Positions 1-5,186 of a stretch of 5,186 bases of DNA are shown one piece after another. This DNA comes from CAG-826 sp964654155 (GTDB taxonomy: Bacteria > Bacillota_I > Bacilli_A > RFN20 > CAG-826). A program made the translations under genes and the position numbers. The first letter of the stretch is position 1, and each line of letters begins with the position of its first letter. Below the pieces are notes generated by a model. It worked only from the letters and a program-made list of their open reading frames with translations, had not been told where the DNA came from and ran no database searches. The DNA is taken from assembly GCA_964654155.1 (NCBI GenBank), contig CAZZGL010000073.1, positions 1-5,186 on the forward strand, written 5' to 3'.

Positions 1-2
1 TT

Positions 3-1829
3 CCAAGAGAAGAAGGGCTTGAGGGGGATAGTGAAATAGTTAAGCCAACATACACAATGCCTGATTCTGAAGATATTGAAAAAGCGATTAATGGAAAAGG
101 ATTTACTAATAGTTGGTATGCTGATCCTTATGATGAAACATCAGAGTATTCATGGCCGTGGTTAATAAGTGAAGATGGAAAATCAATTTTCCCATCTAAT
201 AGCGAAGTTAATAGTTCAAGTGCAAAAATATACACGAAAGTACATTTAAAAGCAAATCAAGTTTTTGTTTTTGATTATTATCCATCTACAGAAGAGTATG
301 GTGATTATCTAAATGTTTATGTTGACGGAATTATTGAATTTTCATTTAGTGGAGTAAGTGTCAATTGGTTAACTTCTTATGCTTTTATTGCTAGCAATGA
401 AGATGATTATGAAATTGCATTTGTATATGAAAAAGATTCCGATACACATACAGGTAATGATAAGGTTCTTATAAATAATGTTCGTATCATTAATGATACC
501 GAAATTACTGATTCAATGTATCTTCATAAGCATGCAACTTATGGATATAATGAAACCAGAGGTAGATATGAAGAATCTGTTGATATTTATTTAAATCAAA
601 ATGATGGATATTATCATGTTAATAATGTTGATGGACCAATTTTATTATTAGATATGATTAACGCTTATTCGAATCACTATACATATTTTCCTATTTATCA
701 ACTTATTTCTGAGGGTTATTTCTATATAGGATTAAAAGATTATACTTCACGTATGGAGGATTATTATCTTTGGGCGGCTAATAATGATTTAGGGGCCACA
801 CCTGTGACGGAAGAACTTAAACAAATATTAGACAGATTTGCGGAATATTATTATCGTAAGCAATATGGAAACCTTGAAGGATATGATGACCAATGGTTAG
901 ATTTATGTTGTTATTATGTTGGATACAATAAAAATGGAGTTGAAATGGAAGATCCAATTAAAGGATTATCAACAATGTCAGCATACGAGGCAAAATTAGG
1001 TGATCAAAACTTTGTTGTTATCGATAGATTTACAATGCCTCGAGGTATTATGAGTAAATTTACGCCAACAGAAAGCGGTGTATACAAAATCAATAGTGTG
1101 TCAAATAATAAAACTGTCGCATGGATTTTCTTAAATGATGATCGTAATAATAGTATGTTTTATGAAAGTAATAATGCTGAAAGATATTATAATATTACCG
1201 AAATTGATGATCAAAATTATATAGATAATTACGCAAATAATTATTGCATGTATGTTTACTTAGAAGCGGGGACATCATATTATATTTGTTCTGGTTTTGA
1301 TGATATGTATGAAACTGGAACAATCCAATTTAATATTGAAAAGCTTGATGATGATTTTGAATATTTTACTTCCTGTTCATATGGACCATTTACTTCTGAA
1401 AATGATGATATGACTGGAGATGTTATAGTTGGTAATCGCATCGATTATGTTTTAGATGAGGATGGTTATTACCATGTTAAATATAGTGATGGAACTATAG
1501 GCTCTATTATTTATTGTGATTTTACATATGCTTCATATCTTAACGATTCTATTAACAAAATGATTGAAAATAACTTTTTTAACTTTAAATATGATCAATA
1601 TGAAGAGTCAGAAATTGAAGATGCAGTAGACTATACTGAAATAATGAAAGAATATCAAAAGAAAATAATTATTGAGAATGATATTACTAATGGCTGTGTA
1701 CCAGTCGATGCTCAACTTGCTCAAATATTACAAGAATTGATGGATATTTATACATTTGATGGTGTAAAAGATTCATGGCTTAAATTATGCTATTATTATA
1801 AAAATGTTACTTTATCGGAGGGAAAATAA
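3..1829 (+). CDS. Modular surface protein with MAM/CUB-like domain, PPC-like domain and two copies of an unknown module (5' partial)
   Basis: I do not recognise a named family for the whole protein. The frame is open to the left edge: 18 extra codons precede the first in-window ATG at 57, and no ribosome binding site sits at a proper distance from that ATG (the GAGGGGG run at 21-27 is about 30 nt away). The true start and any signal peptide are therefore probably outside the window. Counting residues from the ATG at 57, residues 13-146 look like a jelly-roll domain of the MAM/CUB type (motifs 'DYLNVYVDG', 'FSGVSVNW', 'YEKDSDTHTGNDKVLINNV'). Residues 184-289 are a 'YYH...CCYY' module. Residues 315-429 resemble a PPC-like beta-sandwich ('FTPTESGVYKI', 'YVYLEAGTSYYI'). 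Residues 470-581 repeat the module. No catalytic motif is visible. An extracellular binding or adhesion role is inferred. The stop is 1 nt before the next gene, so the two are probably co-transcribed and translationally coupled. Confidence 0.85.
   Translation, partial: PREEGLEGDSEIVKPTYTMPDSEDIEKAINGKGFTNSWYADPYDETSEYSWPWLISEDGKSIFPSNSEVNSSSAKIYTKVHLKANQVFVFDYYPSTEEYGDYLNVYVDGIIEFSFSGVSVNWLTSYAFIASNEDDYEIAFVYEKDSDTHTGNDKVLINNVRIINDTEITDSMYLHKHATYGYNETRGRYEESVDIYLNQNDGYYHVNNVDGPILLLDMINAYSNHYTYFPIYQLISEGYFYIGLKDYTSRMEDYYLWAANNDLGATPVTEELKQILDRFAEYYYRKQYGNLEGYDDQWLDLCCYYVGYNKNGVEMEDPIKGLSTMSAYEAKLGDQNFVVIDRFTMPRGIMSKFTPTESGVYKINSVSNNKTVAWIFLNDDRNNSMFYESNNAERYYNITEIDDQNYIDNYANNYCMYVYLEAGTSYYICSGFDDMYETGTIQFNIEKLDDDFEYFTSCSYGPFTSENDDMTGDVIVGNRIDYVLDEDGYYHVKYSDGTIGSIIYCDFTYASYLNDSINKMIENNFFNFKYDQYEESEIEDAVDYTEIMKEYQKKIIIENDITNGCVPVDAQLAQILQELMDIYTFDGVKDSWLKLCYYYKNVTLSEGK
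606..923 (+). repeat. Copy 1 of the YYH-PV-W-CCYY protein module (in gene 1)
   Basis: Residues 184-289 of gene 1, counted from the ATG at 57. Landmarks are GYYHV (184-188), DGPILL (192-197), DYTxxMxxY (228-236), ND-x-G-x-TPV (243-250), the amphipathic helix TEELKQILDRF (251-261), and WLDLCCYY (280-287). The His187-to-Val250 distance is 63 residues and Val250-to-Trp280 is 30. The same ordered landmarks recur in two other places in the window. This is protein-level repetition; the nucleotide copies have diverged. I do not know a named domain that matches. Confidence 0.75.
1464..1799 (+). repeat. Copy 2 of the YYH-PV-W-CCYY protein module (in gene 1)
   Basis: Residues 470-581 of gene 1. Landmarks are GYYHV (470-474), SDG (477-479), DYTEIMKEY (525-533), ND-x-x-x-G-CVPV (541-550), the helix DAQLAQILQELM (551-562), and WLKLCYYY (574-581). 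The GP-(I/V)-LL segment is degenerate here (DGTIGSII). The His-to-PV distance is longer (77 residues) and Val550-to-Trp574 is shorter (24). The second cysteine of the CC pair is replaced by Tyr. The module ends almost at the protein C-terminus. Confidence 0.7.
1817..1823 (+). promoter_or_regulatory. Ribosome binding site of gene 2, inside the end of gene 1
   Basis: GGAGGGA lies 7 nt before the ATG at 1831 and is embedded in the last codons of gene 1. It fixes the start of gene 2 at 1831. The ATG at 1804 in the same frame lies upstream of this site and would add nine residues in front of a perfect lipoprotein signal peptide. Confidence 0.85.
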
Positions 1830-1830
1830 T

Positions 1831-3105
1831 ATGAAAAAGAAAGTATTTTTGCTTATTCCTATTTTATTGCTTGTAGGATGTGGAGAAAATAATTTAACTA
1901 CAAGTGGAAAGGAATCTACCTCAACTACTTCATATACTTCAACTCAACCAATTGATGATAATTATATTGTTAATGTCAAATATCCTACTGGAAAAGCTGT
2001 TACTGGTGAAGTTAATGTAGAGTGGTGGAATGAAGAAGGTCTTGTAAAATCAATTAAAGTAGATGATAAGGGCTCGGCTTCTACAAACGATTTAAAAGAT
2101 GGAACTTATAGTATTCATATTAGTAACATTCCTGATGGTTATGCTTATAATCCAAATGGATATGAAGTTAATGAAAATAAAAAGATAATTACAATTTTCT
2201 TATCTGAAGTATTAGATTATGAAGATGGTGATGGAAGTAAATATGTTGATGGAAAAAATAAAGGTCCTTATGTAATCCAATCTAATGGAGTTTATAATGC
2301 TTCATTAACTGATGAAAAATCATTAGTGTATTATATTTATAAGCCAAGTAAACCAGGAAAATTTATTATTGAATCATGGGCTCTTGAATGTGATCCGATT
2401 CTATATGCGATCGGTAATAATTTTGCTTTTATTCCCGATTATGTTGATGCAGATAGTACTTTTGATAATATAAGTAAATCAAATAAAAATTTTAAATACG
2501 AATTTGAAATTACTAGTAAAGAGTATGGTGTAGAAGGAAGTGGCTATAGTATCGTTTTTGGAGTTAGTGTTAACGATGATAATAAGAAAGTTAACTTTCC
2601 TTTTAATGTTAATTGTTTAGCAAGTTATGATTATTATAATCCAGGTTCAGATTCAACGATTACATATGCTGAAGCAAAAGATGTTCCAAATATTTATGAA
2701 CGAATTGAAAATGCTTCAATTGCGGTACCTAATATCGATGGAACAGATGCTCCTTATTATAATAAAAGTGATAAATTATATCATTTAAATGCTGAAAATG
2801 GTCCGGTATTGTTAGCAAATTTCGATCGTTCTAATGATTTGTTCTATGAATCATTTGTTGATATACAATCAGGTGAAGCACCTGATAGAGCGCTTACTAT
2901 TGAAGGGGTCAATTATAACAATTTTATTACGCAATATAAGGCTGCAATGAATATAGATGGCTTAGTGCCGGTTAATCGAGAATTAAAAGAATTTTTAGAT
3001 AAGTTTATGAAAGCTGATCGCTTAGGAATATTGTCTTTTGAAGGACTTACTTATGATAGTAATTCTTGGATGGTTTGTTGTAGTTATTATTTAGTAGAGA
3101 AATAA
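1831..3105 (+). CDS. Putative lipoprotein with Cna-B-like, PPC-like and YYH-CCYY modules
   Basis: A 424-residue predicted surface lipoprotein of unknown function. The start at 1831 is chosen from the GGAGGG site and the signal peptide: MKKK, a hydrophobic core, then lipobox L-V-G-C with acylated Cys17. A Ser/Thr-rich tether covers about residues 22-42. Residues 44-126 look like a Cna-B/prealbumin-like beta-sandwich ('VKYPTGKAVTGEVNVEW', 'DLKDGTYSIHI', 'IPDGYAYNPNGYEV'). Residues 145-262 resemble a PPC-like beta-sandwich ('YVIQSNGVYNASL', 'YYIYKPSKPGKFII'). Residues 316-420 are a third copy of the module found twice in gene 1, including the helix NRELKEFLDKFM and the WMVCCSYY ending. The gene follows gene 1 after 1 nt and is closed by a strong terminator, so it is the last gene of the operon. 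Family resemblances rest on remembered motif patterns, so fold assignments are tentative; the lipoprotein call is firm. Confidence 0.9.
   Translation: MKKKVFLLIPILLLVGCGENNLTTSGKESTSTTSYTSTQPIDDNYIVNVKYPTGKAVTGEVNVEWWNEEGLVKSIKVDDKGSASTNDLKDGTYSIHISNIPDGYAYNPNGYEVNENKKIITIFLSEVLDYEDGDGSKYVDGKNKGPYVIQSNGVYNASLTDEKSLVYYIYKPSKPGKFIIESWALECDPILYAIGNNFAFIPDYVDADSTFDNISKSNKNFKYEFEITSKEYGVEGSGYSIVFGVSVNDDNKKVNFPFNVNCLASYDYYNPGSDSTITYAEAKDVPNIYERIENASIAVPNIDGTDAPYYNKSDKLYHLNAENGPVLLANFDRSNDLFYESFVDIQSGEAPDRALTIEGVNYNNFITQYKAAMNIDGLVPVNRELKEFLDKFMKADRLGILSFEGLTYDSNSWMVCCSYYLVEK
2776..3090 (+). repeat. Copy 3 of the YYH-PV-W-CCYY protein module (in gene 2)
   Basis: Residues 316-420 of gene 2. Landmarks are LYHL (316-319), NGPVLL (323-328), NYNNFITQY (361-369), GLVPV (377-381), the helix NRELKEFLDKFM (382-393), and WMVCCSYY (413-420). 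The His318-to-Val381 distance is 63 residues, identical to copy 1, and Val381-to-Trp413 is 32. The CC pair is kept as in copy 1. It again follows a PPC-like domain and ends close to the protein C-terminus, as copy 2 does in gene 1. Confidence 0.75.
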
Positions 3106-3120
3106 AAAAATAAAATTATT

Positions 3121-3178
3121 AATATCATCAAATTTACATTTACGCGACAGTTTTGTAAATTTGGTGATATTTTTTTTT
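3121..3178 (+). terminator. Strong rho-independent terminator of the gene 1-gene 2 operon
   Basis: An 18-bp inverted repeat pairs 3121-3138 with 3154-3171. The only departure is one G-T (wobble) pair, the loop is 15 nt (3139-3153), and the right arm runs directly into eight Ts (3171-3178). It starts 15 nt after the stop of gene 2. The A-rich stretch before the left arm means a minus-strand transcript would also meet a T-rich tail, so it could work in both directions, but no minus-strand gene is visible here. Confidence 0.93.
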
Positions 3179-3197
3179 ACCTTGAATATGATATGTT

Positions 3198-3221
3198 AGG
3201 TTTTAATGTAATTTGAGACCT
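3198..3221 (+). other. Weak second hairpin followed by a T-rich run
   Basis: AGGTTT (3198-3203) can pair with AGACCT (3216-3221) with one wobble, across a 12-nt loop. It is followed by a T-rich stretch with scattered As (3221-3237). It might be a backup terminator behind the strong one, but the stem is short and AT-rich, and chance is a fair explanation. Confidence 0.3.
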
Positions 3222-3245
3222 TTATTTTTATATTTTTGCGCGTTA

Positions 3246-3265
3246 GTTGCAAAATTAAATGCAAC
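3246..3265. promoter_or_regulatory. TTGCA inverted repeat upstream of the gene 3 promoter (possible operator)
   Basis: GTTGCA (3246-3251) and TGCAAC (3260-3265) form a perfect 6-bp inverted repeat around an 8-nt AT-only centre. It ends 30 nt before the -35 box. The -35 box itself is TTGCAA, the same half-site sequence. The arrangement would suit a dimeric regulator binding upstream of the promoter, but no regulator gene is present in the window and the site may be coincidental. Confidence 0.3.
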
Positions 3266-3294
3266 AATAAAGAGGCAAAAAAATCAAAAAAATA

Positions 3295-3322
3295 TTGCAA
3301 ATGACTATCACCGTGATATAAT
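3295..3322 (+). promoter_or_regulatory. Extended -10 vegetative promoter for gene 3
   Basis: The -35 box TTGCAA (3295-3300) and the -10 box TATAAT (3317-3322) are separated by 16 nt. A TG dinucleotide at 3314-3315 gives an extended -10 (TGATATAAT). This is a near-consensus SigA-type promoter. Transcription should begin near 3329, leaving about 240 nt of leader before the gene 3 start. A-tracts just upstream (about 3278-3292) could act as an UP element. Confidence 0.85.
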
Positions 3323-3422
3323 AGATAAAAAATTATTTGGACAATGGTCGTCCCTTTTTACATCATTTATTTAAAAAAAGTGAATTTTTGCCCAAATTTT
3401 TTATTTTAAAGGAAAGGAGAAA

Positions 3423-3494
3423 TTGATTAGATTTAAAGTAGATATAACAATGAATAATTTATTTTTACTCCTTTTAGAAAAGGGATTTTTATAA
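3423..3494 (+). CDS. Possible leucine-rich leader peptide (short ORF in the gene 3 leader)
   Basis: A 23-codon frame begins with TTG at 3423 and ends at TAA 3492-3494, with an internal ATG at 3450. It follows a purine tract, AAAGGAAAGGAG (3408-3419). The distance from AGGAG to TTG is only 3 nt, while from the upstream AAAGGA it is 9 nt, so initiation is plausible but not ideal. The end reads NNLFLLLLEKGFL, with five Leu codons in six positions (TTA TTT TTA CTC CTT TTA). These codons overlap the CTCCTTT arm of the competing helices. It could be a regulatory leader peptide, a tiny membrane peptide, or a chance frame. Confidence 0.3.
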   Translation: MIRFKVDITMNNLFLLLLEKGFL

Positions 3495-3550
3495 TAATAA
3501 ATCCTAGCTATAAAAAGGAAAAGTTTATTTGAAAATCATAACAAGAAGAT

Positions 3551-3556
3551 AGGAGG
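3551..3556 (+). promoter_or_regulatory. Ribosome binding site of gene 3
   Basis: AGGAGG is a full-strength Shine-Dalgarno match, 9 nt before the ATG at 3566. A closer ATG at 3561 reads ATG TTA TGA, so it would stop after two codons. The gene 3 start is the ATG at 3566, which overlaps that stop. Confidence 0.88.
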
Positions 3557-3565
3557 AATTATGTT

Positions 3566-5186
3566 ATGAAAAAGCAAAGTTTATTATTAATGTTGGTTTC
3601 TGTAGCTGCACTTTGTGCTGGATGTCAACAAGGTGGCTTTAATTCAACAACTGGCTCTAATGAAATATCAACTGGTACGCCAACAACAGTGTCACCAACA
3701 ACAGTGTCACCTACTACGGCAACGCCTACGACACCAACACCAACGACACCAACGCCTACTACAGCAATGGCAACAACATCAGTAACTGTACCAGAAATAA
3801 CTGTTGATGAATTTGAAAGTGTTATTACAACAGCTACTTCAAAATCCGACTCGATAGCAAGCGGAACTGTTAAATATAAAAATATTGGTTATTATCCTAT
3901 AGATGTTACACTTGCTTATCAATTAGGAACAGATACCTTATATTATCAAAAAGCAAATTATGATAATAGTCTTACTGATATATATGCTATAAGAGATGGT
4001 AGTGACATTGTAGTTGTGGAAAAAGATTCTTCTGGAAATTATTCTAAGTCATGGACAACATTTAGCGATGTTCTTAATTTCCCATATGAAAATGTTTTAG
4101 GTTATTCATTTGACACTTGCTATGGAATTGAAAATCTTATTTCTTCATTATTTGCGTGTGGGAAAGAGAATGTTAATAAAGATTTTGAATTCGAATTAAA
4201 AGATGACACATATAGTTTTGCATTTAATTATTGGAAATTAGGCTATGGTTCTACACCATCACAATTATTTGATTTAAAAGTTTCGTTTAAATTGGGTAAT
4301 GAAAGTGAATTAAGCAATGCCTCTGTTGAAGTTAATATGTATTATTCAAGTTCTTTTATTTTTGATACAGAGCTGAATATCGTTTATTTAACTGATGATG
4401 CAGAAATCAATGAAACTATTTCTTATGAGGTTTCACAAGTTGTTGGAACAAGAAATTATACATGTCCTGTTCAATTATCAGATTTCTATGCTGAAAGTTT
4501 TGATTTAATGTTTAAAGGAGAAGAAGTTACTTCTGAAACTACAATTAGTATAGTTAATGAAGAATATGTTTCTTTATTAATGGATAATGTTTTACCTGCA
4601 ACAACTAGTTTTGATTTTGATGAATGTGAAATAAACATTGTTGAAGGTGAAGAATATGGAATAAGCGGATACGCTTATAATGAAATTGTTACTATATCTG
4701 CATCAATTGTAGGCAATTATGTTGTTGAAATAAAGACAAAAAATGTTACAAAAACATTTAAGGTTGAAGTTACAGAAGCTTTACCAACATCTATTACATA
4801 TTTCTATTCACCAATTAAACCAGATGGCTCATATGATACAATTATGGTTAATGATGATGTAATAAATGGCTATATTAATAATGAATATATATTGACAGCA
4901 AATGTTTTACCATCTAATGCAGAACAAGGATATACATGTGAAGTTGTTTCTGATAACAAAGATTCAGCCACTTTAATAACAAGAGAATTTGCTCTTAGTG
5001 AAACAGCAGATCTTACAGATCACTGGTGTTTTAGTGCTTCTAAAGAAGGAACTTACACAGTAAGAATTTCTAGTACAGTAGTAAATGATGTTTATAGAGA
5101 CATTACATTTAAGATTGGTGCTAAACCTTCATTTAGTAGCGTTTTATCTTCTGATGAATTTGCTTATGTTGATTATGGTGGAATTA
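3566..5186 (+). CDS. Putative lipoprotein with Thr/Pro repeat linker and Ig-like domains (3' partial)
   Basis: The frame stays open for 540 codons to the right edge, so the C-terminus is missing. It starts with a lipoprotein signal peptide: KK, a hydrophobic run (residues 5-16), then C-A-G-C with the likely acylated Cys20. Cys at -3 instead of Leu is unusual for a lipobox. Residues 38-66 form a Thr/Pro repeat linker (TPTT-type) that should hold the rest away from the membrane or wall. Residues 77 to about 296 form a beta-rich domain opening with a helix (ITVDEFESVITTA); a LolA/LppX-like curved sheet is possible but not established. Residues about 345-403 ('GNYVVEIKTKNVTKTFKVEV') and 407-517 ('NVLPSNAEQGYTCEV', 'KEGTYTVRISS') look like tandem bacterial Ig-like domains. 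No catalytic motif is visible. It has its own promoter and long leader, separate from the upstream operon, and no YYH-CCYY module in the visible part. The function is unknown; surface display is well supported. Confidence 0.9.
   Translation, partial: MKKQSLLLMLVSVAALCAGCQQGGFNSTTGSNEISTGTPTTVSPTTVSPTTATPTTPTPTTPTPTTAMATTSVTVPEITVDEFESVITTATSKSDSIASGTVKYKNIGYYPIDVTLAYQLGTDTLYYQKANYDNSLTDIYAIRDGSDIVVVEKDSSGNYSKSWTTFSDVLNFPYENVLGYSFDTCYGIENLISSLFACGKENVNKDFEFELKDDTYSFAFNYWKLGYGSTPSQLFDLKVSFKLGNESELSNASVEVNMYYSSSFIFDTELNIVYLTDDAEINETISYEVSQVVGTRNYTCPVQLSDFYAESFDLMFKGEEVTSETTISIVNEEYVSLLMDNVLPATTSFDFDECEINIVEGEEYGISGYAYNEIVTISASIVGNYVVEIKTKNVTKTFKVEVTEALPTSITYFYSPIKPDGSYDTIMVNDDVINGYINNEYILTANVLPSNAEQGYTCEVVSDNKDSATLITREFALSETADLTDHWCFSASKEGTYTVRISSTVVNDVYRDITFKIGAKPSFSSVLSSDEFAYVDYGGI
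3677..3763 (+). repeat. Thr/Pro linker-encoding low-complexity repeat
   Basis: These bases encode residues 38-66 of gene 3, made almost entirely of Thr and Pro with Ser, Val and Ala. Within it, the 15-nt unit CCAACAACAGTGTCA is repeated perfectly in tandem (3680-3694 and 3695-3709), followed by looser ACACCAACG-type units. The stretch is visibly richer in C and G than its surroundings. It is a plausible site of length variation by slippage or recombination in multiples of three, which would change linker length without breaking the frame. Confidence 0.8.

Larger units (their letters stand above)
3329..3565 (+). promoter_or_regulatory. Long 5' leader of gene 3 with competing helices (possible cis-regulatory RNA)
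   Basis: About 237 nt lie between the predicted transcription start and the gene 3 ATG. A small hairpin, GGAC/GTCC (3339-3342 with 3350-3353), lies near the 5' end and is followed by five Ts. Further on, CTCCTTT (3468-3474) can pair in three exclusive ways: with AAAGGAG (3413-3419), as TCCTTT with AAAGGG (3479-3484), or as TCCTTTT with AAAAGGA (3513-3519). GGATTT (3483-3488) can instead pair with AAATCC (3499-3504). I do not recognise a known riboswitch or T-box; the T-box TGGAACC-type motif is absent. In an AT-rich, purine-rich leader some of these pairings will arise by chance. Confidence 0.35.

Noticed and set aside
1804..1830. Start of gene 2 at the ATG at 1804, giving a 433-residue protein
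   Set aside because: This start would overlap gene 1, has no ribosome binding site, and puts nine charged/polar residues before a perfect MKKK lipoprotein signal peptide. The GGAGGG at 1817-1822 serves the ATG at 1831.
606..3090. The three module copies as a recent DNA duplication or mobile element
   Set aside because: Similarity is confined to protein landmarks. Nucleotide sequences and some spacings differ, and there are no flanking direct repeats, so the duplication is old.
3339..3359. GGAC/GTCC hairpin plus TTTTT as an early terminator
   Set aside because: The stem is only 4 bp and would end the transcript about 30 nt after the start. A 5' stabilising hairpin or chance is more likely.
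3490..3495. A perfect TATAAT as a second promoter -10 box within the leader
   Set aside because: No acceptable -35 sequence lies 16-18 nt upstream (the region is TTACTCC-like). The stretch is a run of TAA/ATA, where TATAAT arises easily by chance.
3329..3565. A known riboswitch or T-box element
   Set aside because: No T-box TGGAACC-type sequence and no riboswitch core that I recognise was found. Only generic hairpins are visible.
3106..3565. A minus-strand gene or tRNA in the intergenic gap
   Set aside because: The reverse strand carries frequent stops and no ribosome binding site with a sensible frame. No tRNA landmarks (GTTCRA-type arm, acceptor pairing) were seen.

Overview
The window reads as part of an AT-rich (about 30% GC by eye) genome of a cell-wall-poor or low-GC Gram-positive lineage, most likely a gut Bacilli/Mollicutes-type bacterium such as the RF39, Erysipelotrichia or Acholeplasma-like groups. 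This is inferred from base composition, strong AGGAGG-type ribosome binding sites, a Bacillus-like promoter, and short lipoprotein signal peptides with lipobox cysteines. Tryptophan is TGG in the frames read and no in-frame TGA was seen, so the sequence does not separate genetic code 11 from code 4. All supported genes are on the + strand and all look like exported or surface proteins. No enzyme, mobile element, tRNA, rRNA or CRISPR array was seen.

Region 1 (1-3180) is the end of an operon. Gene 1 is open from the left edge (its start lies outside the window) and encodes a modular beta-rich protein: a MAM/CUB-like jelly-roll domain, an uncharacterised 'YYH...PV..EL...W..CCYY' module, a PPC-like beta-sandwich, and a second copy of the module. 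One nucleotide after its stop, gene 2 encodes a lipoprotein with a Cna-B-like domain, a PPC-like domain and a third copy of the module. A strong intrinsic terminator closes this operon.

Region 2 (3181-3565) is a non-coding gap. It holds a TTGCAA-rich inverted repeat, a near-consensus extended -10 promoter, and an approximately 240-nt 5' leader. The leader contains a possible leucine-rich short ORF and several mutually exclusive helices around Shine-Dalgarno-like purine tracts.

Region 3 (3566-5186) is a third lipoprotein gene that runs off the right edge without a stop. It has a Thr/Pro repeat linker, an N-terminal beta-rich domain and Ig-like domains.

Together the genes look like a cluster of cell-surface lipoproteins built by shuffling beta-sandwich modules. 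The best candidate for something undescribed is the module present three times in genes 1 and 2. Nothing here proves a functional system, and ligand binding or adhesion is inference from architecture only.
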